Positions 1 through 11,605 of a DNA stretch of 64,000 nt are shown here, one piece after another. The stretch spans positions 62,001-126,000 of the forward strand of contig MCFE01000051.1 of the NCBI GenBank assembly GCA_002104905.1, given 5' to 3'. A program made the position numbers and the translations under genes. The notes beneath the pieces were generated by a model. The model ran no database searches, was not told the origin of the DNA, and was given only the letters and a program-made list of their open reading frames with translations. Source of the DNA: Basidiobolus meristosporus CBS 931.73 (lineage: Eukaryota; Basidiobolomycota; Basidiobolomycetes; Basidiobolales; Basidiobolaceae). The first letter of the stretch is position 1, and each line of letters starts with the position of its first letter.

Positions 1-12
1 CTAGTCAGTGAC

Positions 13-447
13 TTGAGTCTTTGGGATGATGCTGCCCTAATTAGTCAGTTTCAAGATAGACACAATGAAGTCAGTGACCTACTACCCACACTCCCTAACC
101 CAACTACCTTGGGTGAAGCTATACATCAAGCAATCCAATGTGACAATCACCTTTTCCGGATGAAACAAAAGTTCCAACATACTTATCATCCAACCTCATT
201 CCCAGTAATCCAGTCACCCAGTACTAAGCCTGATGATCATATGCAAATTGACAGTGCCAAATACACAAAACTTACAACAGAAGAAAGATCCAGACTTCAA
301 CAGGCAAACCTCTGCCTTTACTGTGGCCAACCAGGCCATTTTACCAAGTCTTGTCCCAACAAGAAGTCCAGCTTCAAACTCCTGCAATTATTAAGTGAAC
401 AGCCTTCTCCAGAGTTGTTGGAAAACTCCAGTGTCTGGTTACAGTGA
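13..447 (+). pseudogene. gag fragment with CCHC zinc knuckle
   Basis: Open reading frame of 144 codons that is the C-terminal half of a retrotransposon Gag. A CCHC knuckle (CLYCGQPGHFTKSCP) lies at about residues 101-115, preceded by the helical, hydrophilic region typical of Gag. The true start lies outside the window, so the first methionine is probably internal. In the intact family Gag packages element RNA into cytoplasmic particles. The frame is lost before the protease, whose degenerate active-site region (IYSGSSS where DSGAS is expected) lies around 580-610. Confidence 0.8.
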
Positions 448-899
448 CAGGCTTGCAACTGGACTCTCCAATGAAAATTCAACACATTCAAGAAACATCA
501 TACACTACCAAGTCCATCTAGTCCTTAAGAATACCTGTCAGCATCCATATCCCTGAATTCAGTCCTGTTCATGTCCTTGTCCTCATATACTCTGGTTCTT
601 CCTCCAGTTCATTGACCAGTCCTTTGTCCAGAAGCACAAAATCCCCACTATCCTGAAATCCTGTCCTGTCCTGTCCAAGTAGAACTTATTAAAGCAAGAT
701 CCCTCTCCTCTGGTGCTGTTACCTATGAGACATGTCTGCTCCAGCTGTCCAGTACTGGTCACCATGAGACACTAGCCTTTAACATCATCAACTCTCCCCC
801 CTACTCATAGTCCTTGGAAGCTTATGTTTAGTCACCATAACCCAGTTATCAACTGAAAGACCAAAACCCTGATATTTCCCAGAGTCCATCAGGTCAACT

Positions 900-3814
900 C
901 CATGAAAGCATTTGACTTCTCAAGTGAAGAAGTGTCTTTCCCCAAGCTACCCCAGATGCAAGAACCCAGCATCAATGAAGGAACCCCCTTCAATGGAATA
1001 CCCACCAACTACCAAGAGTTTGCCCATGTCTTTGATAAGAAGAAAGCAGAGCTACTCCCAGCACATAGACCCTAAGACTGTCCCATTGACCTTGAAGATG
1101 GAAAGACCCCACCTTTGGCCCTATCTATAACCTTGTGCAACCTGAGTTGAAAGAACTTCATGACTATAGCCAGGAAAACCTCCAGAAAGGCTTATTCAGC
1201 ACTATAAGTCCCCAGCTGGTGCCCCAATCCTCTTTGTCAAAAAAAAGGATGGTACCCTAAGAATGTGTTGACTACCTGGCACTGAATAAGATCACAATCA
1301 AGAGCTGGTATCATTTGCCTCTGATCAACACCCTGTTGAATCAACACTCTGCTGCCAAAGTATTTACTAAAACTGACCTCAGAGGAGCATATAATCTTGT
1401 CAGGATCCAGCCAGGCAATGAAAGGAAAACTGCCTTCAGAACAAGATATGGTTGCTTTGAATATACAGCAATGTTACTTGGCCTCACCAATGCCCCGGTT
1501 GTCTATCCACACCTGATGAATGATACTTTCAGGGAGTACCTTGACCAATTTGTGGTTATCCACCCTGATGATATCCTGATCTACTTCAACACTCAAGATG
1601 AATATAATTCCCATGTGAAGAAAGTCTTGACTAAGCTTGACACCTCTGGCCTCTATGCCAAACTGAAAAATGTGAGTTTGTCCAGAAAGAAGTTGAGTTC
1701 CTAGGTTATCTTATAAGCTCAAATGGAACAAGAATGGATCCCAAGAAAGTAGAAGCCATCCAATCCTGACAAACTCCCTGCTCTGTAAAAGAAGTCTAAA
1801 CCTTCCTTGGATTTGCCAACTTCTACTGCAGATTTGTTGCCAACTACTCCAAGATAGTCACTCCCTTGACAAAGCTCATCCAGAAAGTCTGCCCTTTGCC
1901 TAGAATAAGGAACAGTCTGAGTCCTTTGATTCTACCAAGAAATCCTTCCTGTGTGCCCCATTGCTTGTCCACCCCAACTTTGAGAGTCCTTTCATCATAG
2001 AAACTAATGCCCCTGACTTTGCCCTTGGTGCCATCCTTTCCCAGTATGATGACAAAGATGTGCTACACCCTATTGCATTCTACTTGCAAAAATTTCCTAC
2101 AGCTGAGGTAAACTATGACATCTATGACAAGGAACTACTTGCAATCATTATTGCCTTTGAGCAATGGAGAAACTACCTTGATGGTGCAGCTCAAAAGGTA
2201 AAGATCTTCCATGACCACAAGAACCTTGAGTACTTTACCACCTAAAAAGTACTGAGCAGAAGACAAGCCAGATGGTCCCTCTTCCTGTCTAGCTTTGACT
2301 TTTCATCACCTATAGACCTGGTGTGAAACAAGGAAAACCAAATGCCTTGTCCAGAAAGATGGAGCATTCCCTTGAAGAAGAGGATGATGCATGTTGGCGA
2401 ATGAAAAACCTTGTACTCAACAAAAGAAATTTTGAGCTCCTTGTAACCCAGTCCTCCGCTATTATAGCTCCTCTACTCCTTGAGAAGGTCAAGACCAGCC
2501 AAGCCACCAACTCCACAGCGGCAATAATCAAGAAATTCCTCAAGTCTCCCACTGACCCACCACCCAAGTACCCAAACCTCCAGCACCTACATCTAGTCAA
2601 TAACATCATCTATAACCAGCATCAACTGTTTGTCCCAGACCTTGATACCTGGTTAGATATCATCCACTCTTGCCATGATGCAATGGCTGCAGGACATATT
2701 GGTATTGCCAAAACTATGGATGCAATCAAGAGAGACTTCTGGTGGCCCAAGATGATATCCCTTGTCAAGGGGTACCTCCAATCCTGTGACACAAGTAATT
2801 GTGCAAAATCTGCCAGACACCGGCCATATAGACTTCTTCAACCCTTGCTAATTCCTGACCAGCAATGGAAGTCAATTTCAATGGACTTCATAACTAACCT
2901 CCCAGAGTCCATCCAATTTAATTCAGTCCTGGTAGTGGCAGATAGACTCACAAAGATGGCTCACCTCATTCCCTGCTCCAAGAATATGAATGACAAGGAG
3001 ATTGCCCACCAAGTAATCAAGAACATTTTCTGGCTCCATGATATCCCAAGTGACATTGTATCTGATAGAGGACTCCAGTTCATATCAAAACTCTGGAAAT
3101 ACTTTATGCAATATCTTGGTGTGCAAGTCAAGCTCTCAACTACTTTTCATCCTCAGTCAGATGGTCAGAGGGAGAGAATTAACCAGATTCTTGATCAATA
3201 CCTCTGGTGCTATATCAACTATCAGCAAGACAACAGGACCCAGCTGCTACCACTAGCAGAATTTGCCTACAACAACTCATGGCATAGTGCAACCAGTCTC
3301 ACACCATTCCATGTTATGGTTTTCATCTGCAATTTGATATTCAGATTCAAACAAACCCTATGAGCCCCCAGCAGCCAAGCATGCATCAACAATTCTAGAT
3401 ATCCAAGAAACACTCAAGTAAGTACTATGCTTAGCCTGTGAGGGGTACAAGAAGTTTGCAGACAACAAATGGCAGCCTAGCCCCAAGCTTAATGAAGGAA
3501 ATTCAGTATGGCTCTTGAGAAGAAACATTGTTACCAGCCACCCTTGTGACAAATTAGACTACAAGAAGCTAGGGCCTTTCAAGAACAAGAAGAAACTTAG
3601 TCCAGTTTCATACCAACTACAGCTGCCACCAAGTGTGAAAATACACAACACATTCCGTGTATCCCTACCAGAGCCATTCCATGAGAGTACTCTACCCAAC
3701 CAGCACCCAGCAAATCCCCCAGCCATCCAAGTAGACAAACACCAGGAGTTTGAAGTTCAGCAAGTATTGGATTCAAAGTACATGAAATCCCAACTTTACT
3801 ATCTTGTAGACTGA
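900..3814 (+). pseudogene. pol remnant: RT, RNase H, integrase and truncated chromodomain
   Basis: Several frames together resemble a Tf2-like Pol. RT is clearest at 1,315-1,704, with the conserved FRTRYG and LTNAP blocks; the catalytic box reads HPDDILI in place of YxDD. RNase H lies at 1,961-2,245 ([15 protein letters not shown], then [11 protein letters not shown]). Integrase lies at 2,323-3,363, with an HHCC zinc-binding region around 2,660-2,810 and DRLTKMAH and SDRGLQF marking catalytic aspartates; the third residue region reads HPQSDGQRER. A chromodomain start (EFEVQQVLDSKY...YYLVD) ends at 3,814, where the element is cut. Stops between blocks make it non-functional. Confidence 0.85.
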
Positions 3815-3824
3815 TTGAGTTAAT

Positions 3825-5218
3825 ATTACCATATGCAATAATACAAATGCAAGAACTGGGTGAACTAGATATGTATTTATTTCAGTGGCCTTCTGCTTTT
3901 TTCAGCTTTTGTGCAAGGAGTTTACGGCAGGATTTGAGTGGTTATATTACAAACATAAATCTGAATGCATACATCTCTGCTGCTACTGTATCCATTTGCT
4001 ACTCCATCTTGCCTAGTGTGTGGAGAATATTGGGCCTTGCTTTGCCTTTTGGGTGTTTCCTATGGAGCAGATGTGTGGGTAGATAGGAAGACATATTAAA
4101 TTGCAAGTTTACCATATCCCAATCTCATCAAGAATATTACCTTCAAGTCTGCCATGGATGTGATGAGTTGGCAAATGGAGGACAGTCAGGAAGAATTGGA
4201 ATATACTGAGGACACTTGTGCATGCTGAGTCACCTATGCATATGGCAGTAAGAAGCTAAGCAGCCCCAATGAGTGGGTAATCTGTCAAGTAATGCAAAGT
4301 TGGGTTGGGTGCAACAAGGAACTAGTTTTTATTAGGAAAGCTCTACCAAATATGCCAAGTTTCTCTTGGTCACAAGCAATTTTTTCACCATTCAATACAG
4401 AATTCACACAAACAAGAGCCAGAGTGCACCTAGAAGGGGGACTAGAATCTGGCAGGGAAAATCAAAATATTTGCTAAATACTGCAAAGTTCTTTGTGGAT
4501 ATTCAGGCAGTATTCATGGCAGAAGTGGTGGCAACTAATAATGTGTTTACAAGATATATATGTTACTAGCAATACAAGGTATATGGCAACTTTGCAAGTA
4601 TTGCACTAGAAAGCTGTAAAGTTGAGGTGATAGAGGTATATGAATTGCAGAAGGTGTGCATATTTGTGGAGGTTAGTAAGCAAGAAGCCATGATTTTACT
4701 ATTTGAACTATTTGTGGAATACCCAAGGTAGTAGTGGGTAAGCAAATAAAGAGGGGTGCTTCTACAGTGGAATATATGAATTGTGCAAGGGGAGGTAGAA
4801 TAAGGGAATACTATTTGGCAAATTGGTACAGTAGCATTATACAGAACTAGCTGTAGGTCACTATACTGCTGTGATAATGTCATCAGAGGCTTGTCATGAG
4901 GCCATCAAAGCACCATCAAGTTTCTTACTATATAAGACAATATGATGTAATAGCCAGTGAGATCCACTCAAATAGTTATAGAATGCACTAAGCCCACCAC
5001 AATGATATGCAACTCTTGTTAAAACACTGCCCAAACACTGTCCTATTTTTCAACTATTTTGGCAGCAAAATTAGCCAAATGCCATTGTGATCCTGTCATA
5101 GGATTGTGTAGGGGGTCATTAATTCCAAGCTGCTGGTATTATAATGGTCTCCTAACAGGATCCTGATGACTGATCTGGATCAGACCCATCTGCTGGACCA
5201 AATTATATTTCATAGGGA
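3825..5218 (+). mobile_element. 3' fragment of a Tnp2-type (Transposase_21) DNA transposon
   Basis: From about 3,825 the sequence follows the 3' part of the transposon at 43.05-43.49 kb and 46.73-47.27 kb. It encodes the remnant of the region following the Tnp2 core, seen in the best copy as a block with HLLLH/MER-like motifs (here around 3,860-4,090), then a non-coding or decayed 3' section to about 4,900. About 210 bp (4,898-5,107) present here is absent from the copy at 47.15 kb. The stretch 5,108-5,218 is shared again. A run ending GTAGGGG near 5,107 could be the true right terminus (inference). Confidence 0.7.
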
Positions 5219-6480
5219 GATCCACATGTAAGAATTCTGCACCCTAGTGAGCAATCAGCTGTGTTCTCAGTTCCTAATGGAGTGGGTCAAGGCTCTGTGC
5301 TTGGCCCTTTACTACTTACCATATTCCTGAATGACTTCTCAAGACTCTCAGCTGATGGCTTGATTATCCATACTGCTGATGATATCAGAATACTTATATC
5401 CAATGTCCTGCAAGACTCCAAGACCATCCACCTGTATCCGCAGAAGAATAATCTCTAGCTTTCCATTACAAATACAGTATCTTTGGGTAGTCCTATCTAT
5501 ATAGAGGCCAGCACTCTACCTGCTCAAGTTTCTGCTACATATCTCTAAGAAAAAAACCAAAAAAAAGGCCAGCATTACACCATTATAGTATTAGCTGAAT
5601 TCCAAGTTTCCCAAAATTAACAGTTGTCAATATCTCAGGTACTAGCTACTGAGCAGACAAGCAAGCCTATTTTCCTGGAGGAGACTAGGCCAACTGCATC
5701 CAAACCAAGTCTGGTAAATAGCTGACCACTACTTCCATCAAAAATTGTGAATAAAAATTTAAGCAAAAAACCATCTCAATACCTGCAAAATACCATCACA
5801 ATACCTGCAGAAAATCCAATAAATTCCAAGTTTAAGATTTTTCATTGGGTATCATGACTTCCCTTTTCTTTCTACGGACTATATCCTTGAGCACACGTGA
5901 ACAAGAGAATCATCCTGGCAAAACAGTCACTCCTCAAGCTTGTAGCTTTTAACCCTCCTACAACGTATACTACCAGCTGCCTCCTTCTACCCAAGCAGTT
6001 TGTCTTCCCTGTCCTAGATTTTGGATTACTGCTACTACTACTTACTTCTAGAGTCTGCACTAAGCTCAACAAGTTTGCAGTCTGATGCATTACCTCCTTA
6101 ATGCCTCATCTGCCCCAATACCCCTACAGAAATGCTATTCTTGGTACATTTGGGTTTATGCCTTATAGCTCAGACTATTCTATACTAGACCCAGAAGATA
6201 TCTCAGACCCCACCACTGCAACATCCCACTGATCAAGGCCTGGAAGAGCCCCCATCACGATATACCTGGCCCCTGCTGGAGAAGCATACTTGGAGATCCA
6301 AATATTAATAAGTTTGCAAAATATATTCTGCAGTCAGAAAAGCCCAATTTGGCCTACCTGCAATACCTGACAGACCTTTGGCAGCAATATCTGAAGCTGC
6401 ACACTCCCTTCATAATGGTATGAATCAAATATGTTTCCCTTACAGATGCAGTTGACATATAATTGTTATATCAATTCATG
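5219..6480 (+). pseudogene. LINE-like (non-LTR) reverse transcriptase remnant, copy 1
   Basis: The frame at 5,261-5,458 reads NGVGQGSVLGPLLLTIFLND followed by HTADDIRI. This matches the G-x-PQGSxLGPLLF and A-DD boxes of non-LTR reverse transcriptases; the LTR-type families lack this QGSVLGPLL block. Downstream about 1 kb resembles the second copy at 6.69-7.79 kb, including a segment around 6,210-6,410 parallel to the 145-codon frame there. Frames are broken by stops. No endonuclease domain or poly(A) tail is recognisable. Classification to a clade is not possible by eye. Confidence 0.7.
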
Positions 6481-6689
6481 TCATATCTACCTTATTAATG
6501 TTGTTCACAAATCATTCTTACCCCTCTTCCCACTGAGCAATGTTTTGATCACTGAATAACTATCATCTCTCCTGATTAACTTACCTTCAAATTCCCCTCA
6601 GCTACAAACTCTTGTATCAAAGCTAAAACAGTAGTGTTAGCCTCTTTGTTTCAATTGAGATATAGACTTCACCTATTGGTTGCTGTCTC

Positions 6690-7791
6690 TCCACCGGAAG
6701 ATCCACAAGCAAGAATCCTGCACCCAAGCTAGCAATTAGGTATTCTCTCAGTTCCTAATGGTGTAGTTTAGGGCCCTGTGCTTGGTCCTATACTGTTTGC
6801 TATCTTCTTGAATGACTTCCTAGGAGCTTCAGCTGACTGCCTGGTTACCCTCCTTACTGATGCTATCATAATATCCTCCTCCAATGTGCAGTAAGACTTG
6901 CAGACCATCTACCAGTATCTGCAGAAGAATAATCTCCCACTTTCCATTACAATAATAGTACCTTTGGATAGTCCTATCTTTCTAGAGGACTGCACTCTAC
7001 CTGCTCAAGTTGCCGCTACATATCTTTGCTTCCCTTTCCTTCCTACTAGACAATATTCTGGAGCACACCTGAGCAAGAGAATCATCCTGGTGTGGCAGGA
7101 ACTTGGCAAGCTTATCACTGTTACTCCTACAAATTCTGCTCCCAGCTGCCTCCTTCTGCTCAAGTAGTTTGTCTTCCCTGTCATGGAACTTTGCTTACCA
7201 GTTCTAGCTCTTACTTTAGAGACTGCACTAAACTTGCCAAGCTTGCAGTCTTGTGCATTACCTCCTTGATGCCGCATCTGCCTGCATGCCCCTATAGACA
7301 TGTAATTCTTAGTACTTTTAGGCTTATGCCATACATATCAGACTTCTTTACCCTTGAATCACATTATATATAGACTGCACCACCTCAATAGCCCACTGAT
7401 CAAGGTCTGGAAGAGCACTCATCACACTACACCTGGCTCCTACTTGAGAAGCAAATATGGAGATCCAGATGTCAAGGAGTTTGCTAATTATATCTTGCAG
7501 TCAGGAAAGCCCATGAAAGCGTTTGTAAAGCACTTGAAAGACCCTTGGCAGCAATATCTGGAGCAGCATATTCCCTTTATGAATAGTATCAATCCATACC
7601 ATATTCCCATTAGTAATGTTGTTGACAAATCAATCTTACTTCTCTGGTTATCTCCCTTGCCACTCAAAGAGTCTCAAGCACTGAAGAATTATTGTTTCTT
7701 CTGGTTAACTTACCTATTAATTCCCATCAGCTACACACTTATTTATCAAAGCTACAACAGTAGTGCTAGCTTCTTATTTCAACTGAAATAA
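6690..7791 (+). pseudogene. LINE-like reverse transcriptase remnant, copy 2
   Basis: Second copy of the same element, directly repeated. The sequence around 6,740-6,800 aligns with 5,260-5,320 of copy 1 but has an in-frame stop inside the QGSVLGP block. The segment after the RT core (6,898-7,167) contains HLSKRIILVWQELGKL, resembling the RT thumb region that follows the catalytic core in LINEs. It continues to 7,791. Confidence 0.65.
7354..7791 (+). CDS. uninterrupted C-terminal frame of the LINE-like remnant
   Basis: A 145-codon open frame at the 3' end of LINE-like copy 2. It begins with a tract reading SPLIKVWKSTHHTTPGSY and includes a hydrophobic C-terminal third (many Leu, Ile and Phe around residues 85-145). 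The parallel region of copy 1 (about 6,200-6,480) is broken. I do not recognise a domain; in position it corresponds to sequence beyond the RT thumb. It is more likely a surviving stretch of a dead element than a host gene, but it is unusually long for this stop-rich neighbourhood. Confidence 0.3.
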   Translation: MNHIIYRLHHLNSPLIKVWKSTHHTTPGSYLRSKYGDPDVKEFANYILQSGKPMKAFVKHLKDPWQQYLEQHIPFMNSINPYHIPISNVVDKSILLLWLSPLPLKESQALKNYCFFWLTYLLIPISYTLIYQSYNSSASFLFQLK

Positions 7792-8285
7792 AGATCCCAC
7801 CTGGTGGTGACTGACTCCCCCACTTGGTAATAATAAATAAGATTTTGCCTGTTAGTGATTATCATCCCCCTGACCTTAAGGCATTATGTAGCAAGAATAC
7901 AAAAAGTTAATTGTGCCAAATAGTGCCACTGCTTGGATGCAATGTTAAAGACCCCTATACTTCCATTGAAAGAAGTGACAGACAATGCACAACTTATGTT
8001 ATAGACAAAGTTACCATATATTGTCCACTCATTCTTTCCCACTATGCATTACTATTTCTGAGGATTTACTATGCAAGATCTGCAACATCTATATTATTAT
8101 GGACAGTTAGATATACTTTATATATCTTAAGATTTTTGTAATCCTCAGTGCATTTGTAGTACCAGGAGAGAACTGGTACTATATGGCATGATTCAGCAGA
8201 GCAAGTCTATTAACCATGATTGTACTGGTGCACATATAACTTACTTCATGAGTGTATTTCAATGTGAATGAAACTCCTTGACAAG
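7792..8285. other. unassigned AT-rich sequence
   Basis: About 490 bp between the LINE-like remnant and the secreted-protein pseudogene. Only short open frames (up to 76 codons) with no recognisable motif. No terminal repeats, RNA genes or family similarity seen. Confidence 0.5.
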
Positions 8286-8700
8286 ATACACTTTACTACT
8301 GCAGCAGTGATTTTGGCCCTTGCTTCTCTTCAGCTGGTGGTTGCCGCTCCAATTGTGTACTCTTCTCCTTGTACCAGTCAGTATCAATGGGTCCATTAGT
8401 GTAGCTCACCATGTGCACTGGATGCAGAAGGCTGCCATCAGAATGATCAAGTCTTGCTCACCATTAAGACATCAAATGCATAAGTGCCTTTATTGTGACA
8501 GATATTAACCACTGTTGCCAGAAAACACAATGATCTAATAACAGCTTCAACATGAAATATCAAGCAGATCCCAGTCTCAAAGCAGAGTGCTCTGCAAGCA
8601 CATCAGAATATACCAAACAGATGGATGCTGAGCACTTCAAAGATAGCTGCTCAAGTCTCAATGTCTTTATGCAGCCTACCCAAGATGTGCAATACCCGGC
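8286..8700 (+). pseudogene. decayed small secreted protein gene, copy 1
   Basis: Reading from 8,286 (ATA where the sister copy has ATG) gives a classic signal peptide: a short polar start, then AAVILALASLQLVVAAP with an AxA-like cleavage site at about residue 20-21. A stretch with SSPCTSQYQW follows before a TAG at 8,397. Beyond the stop the same frame gives SSPCALDAEGCHQN, so the mature part held several cysteines. The sister copy at 10,359/14,304 aligns in frame through the signal peptide, SPCTS-Y and C-x(n)-EGC, and near 8,625 through an AEHxxDxCS-like patch. This conservation argues for a once-translated secreted protein. Function unknown; no known family recognised. Lost start and internal stops make it a pseudogene. 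Confidence 0.5.
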
Positions 8701-10358
8701 ACTCATGGTTGAGACCTAATGTGTCTCAGACTATCCTGACCAAAGTGAATGATATACATCCTGTGCTGATAATAGCACTTGAGGTAGCCTAATAAAGCTT
8801 ACATACTTGTTCTCTCAACCAAGAAGAAATCGGGAATTTGATAGAATTAATATGAGTAGTATGACATTAGGTATACAATATATTGATTGATGGGAAAGTT
8901 CCTACTTATATACCTGGGCTTAACCCTCACCCTCATATAAATATTTATCACTCATATAATGGTTGCTAAACAGGGAGGCATAATCCATCTTTAACAATGG
9001 TGATGGTGTATGTTTCCGGTCCAAACATTGTGCTGTCTACAAAGTTTAGGGAGCTACTACGACCAGAGTACAGTGTATAGAGACAAGGAACACAAAGGTG
9101 GATAAAATATAAATAGCGCAATGCATCATGTAACATTTAGCTTTCTGTACAAGGTATTTGGCCAGACACTCTTGTGTAACTGGGTCCGCAAAGGTTACAC
9201 TCTGGTATGTATTATGTATACTTCTGGTTCAAATAACAAAAGATATCTTCAGCTCATCAGTTGAGAAGATTGATTTCCGCCAGTCCATTTCCCCCCCCCA
9301 ATGTTCTAAGAAATTGGCTATCCCAGTATGAGCAATGTAAAATCTGTTTAGATATCTAATCAAGAGCAATATGTCATTCTAGAATTACATTTCAAATAGG
9401 AAGCAATGCTCACTGATTTCAAATGCATTCTGTGCCATCCCATAGTGTATCCATCTGATAATTGGATAATTGTCAAAGCACTTATTTCAGGGGTCAAAAG
9501 CTTCAAGCTTCTCTATTTAACCTGTGGTAGTTGTGGAAGGAGCCTTCTCTAACAATGATGAAGAAAATGGGCATGCATCTCATTGGGATGGAATGTCAAG
9601 TTGTGAAGCCAGTCACATTACTGAACACTGAACATAGTGTAGTAATCCGCCATGGAGGACACAGTGCTGTGCACCTCCAGGTGTATTGTGAATCTCTGCT
9701 AAGCCCAGGAATGCCAATGAAATTGGTTGGCCCAGTAGCAAGCTATTCTCAGAAATTTATTAAAGTTAAGACAAATAAATGAACCAGCTATGTTGACACA
9801 AATTGTCATGGAGAAGCCTGACACAAAAGTAACTGCATATAAATAAAGTTAAGACTGCTTTAAGGAACCAGGATTTTGGTTTGTTTTTTCTGTGGTAAAT
9901 GAAGCCAAATATAATTGCTTGAAAGTGGGAGTTTCCTGTTCATATAGGGGAGAGTAAGGGTAACTGTGCTATATTTATAGCATTTTCAAGACAAAGAGTG
10001 TATAATTGAAGTGATTGTAGACTAATATAATCCAAAAAAGAACCTCAAGCACATTGAGAAAGGCCCAATTCCAAATTTGGATACAACATAACTCTGTCAG
10101 ATCACATTTTAAAAGTTTGGATTGTCTAATTTATCCAGCATTGAGCATCAACTCTCTCTGGTGTTCCTCATTACTAAATCAAGTTTAATAGATGATATGC
10201 ATATTAGTGAGCAAATCCAAAGTCTTCCAAATCCCGCAGTATATGTTTTTTACCACTCACTGACTGCTAAAATTTTGTCAGCCTTCTAACCACATTAGAT
10301 TACTTACTATGCTATTTATTCAGGGGTATGTCACCCATCAATGTAGCTATTTGACAGG
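8701..10358. other. unassigned sequence, no supported gene
   Basis: About 1.65 kb with no recognisable element or gene. The longest open frame (9,531-9,782, plus, 83 codons) has no known motif, signal peptide or homologue in the window. A short C-run lies near 9,292-9,299. The last part (10,200-10,358) is the 5' flank of the second secreted-protein pseudogene copy. Confidence 0.5.
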
Positions 10359-10393
10359 ATGCATTTTACTCCAGCAGCAGTGATTTTAGCACT

Positions 10394-10761
10394 TGTTATG
10401 ATCTGCTGCTTGAATGCTTAAGTTGGATCAGTTTTTAGTCAAATCAATTAGTATATGTGTAGGTTATCAGTATATTAGTATTATCTATGAAATCAGTAGC
10501 ATTAGTCAGCAAATGAATCAGCAGATCCTTATCAGACACAAATAGATATATTAAGTAGGATCTTATTGTGTGATGAAGATGTAATCAAATGAGTCATCAG
10601 CCACAACCTACATTAGGAAATACAATTAGTCAGCAATTGATCTGGCAAAATGTATATAAGGAGCTGCTGGAACCTCAATAAAAGTCAGTTCAAGTTTTAG
10701 TGAATACAATACTAGCCAAACTCCCTATTCCTATGCAACTCTTATACCAAGACTTGTAACA
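10394..10761 (+). repeat. 5' LTR of the Ty3 element
   Basis: 368-bp long terminal repeat, TGTTATG...GTAACA, differing from the 3' LTR (13,936-14,303) at only a few positions. A TATATAAGG box at about 10,653 lies in a promoter-like position. Related copies are the solo LTR at 32,885-33,254 and the inverted LTR at 30,290-30,658. Confidence 0.92.
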
Positions 10762-10819
10762 TTGGTAGCAGCAATAACCAGAAACCTCCCTCCTGAAGAA
10801 AGAAGAAACTACCCTCAAG

Positions 10820-11600
10820 ATGTTGGACAATCAAGAATGGAAGAATGCCATGCAGCAAATCCTGGCCCAACATCAACAGTTACCCCAGATCCTCAGCCAA
10901 CAGCAAAAAGGAATGACTACCATGGCTTAGAGCCAGCAAAGCCCTGTCAAGAGCAACTTTAGTGTGAAGGTCAACCGGTACCATGGCAGAGTCAATGAAA
11001 ACCTGGGAACTTGTCTCTTTCAAATTGAAGAAGCTTTTAAAGCTGAAGGAATTGCTCCAGAAAGCAAGTTGCATTATGCAGCTTCTTACCTGGCAGATGC
11101 AGCTTTATAGTGGTACCACAACAAGATCAGGTCAGCCACTATGATGAGATGCTCTACAATCTCTACCTGGGATGAGTTTGTGTTGGAAATTCAGGATGCT
11201 TTTGAGCCTCCACATCAGCAGACACTACTAAAAAGGAAGTTGAAGACACTCAGACGGAAAGGAATGGTCCAAGAGTACATCTATAAGAAATATTCAGACA
11301 TGTTTCCAGATGAGCTTGTAAGCTTACCACCAGTCAGAGAAGTGGATCATGCCATTGACACAGGAGATAGCCCTCCAGTGAGCAAGACACCTTACACAAT
11401 GAGTCCATTGGAACTGGAGGAAATGAAGAGACAAATTGATCAGCTATTGGAGCAAGGATATATCAGACCCAGCAAGTCACATTGGGGAGCACCAGTGCTT
11501 TTTGAGAAAAAGAAGGATGGAACACTTATGATGTGCATTGACTACAGAGTGCTGAACTCAGTTACTGTCAAGAATAGGTACCCCATACCTTAAATTGATG
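10820..11600 (+). pseudogene. gag fused in frame to reverse transcriptase N-terminus by internal deletion
   Basis: Gag-like sequence starts near 10,821 (MLDNQEWKNAMQQ) and is broken by stops at 10,926 and 11,108. The open frame 11,141-11,593 begins in Gag ([20 protein letters not shown]), runs to VQEYIYK, then joins directly to YSDMFPDEL, which belongs to the RT N-terminal region (followed by [13 protein letters not shown] and [11 protein letters not shown]). The minus-strand relative continues from the same Gag point into a CCHC knuckle (near 29,420-29,480) and protease, so these parts were deleted here without losing the frame at the junction. Confidence 0.75.
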
Positions 11601-11605
11601 AGCTT

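Larger units (their letters stand above)
1..3820 (+). mobile_element. Ty3/gypsy chromovirus (Tf2-like) remnant, 5' end outside window
   Basis: A decayed LTR retrotransposon runs from before the window edge to about 3,820. Domains appear in the order gag zinc knuckle, protease, reverse transcriptase (RT), RNase H, integrase and chromodomain, which is the order of Tf2-like chromoviruses. The pieces fall in different frames with many stops, so it cannot be autonomous. The 3' end stops inside the chromodomain, where sequence of a Tnp2-type DNA transposon begins (about 3,825), so the 3' LTR is missing. A minus-strand relative lies at 37.1-38.8 kb. CpG is almost absent. The domain identification is strong; the exact right border is good to about 10 bp. 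Confidence 0.9.
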
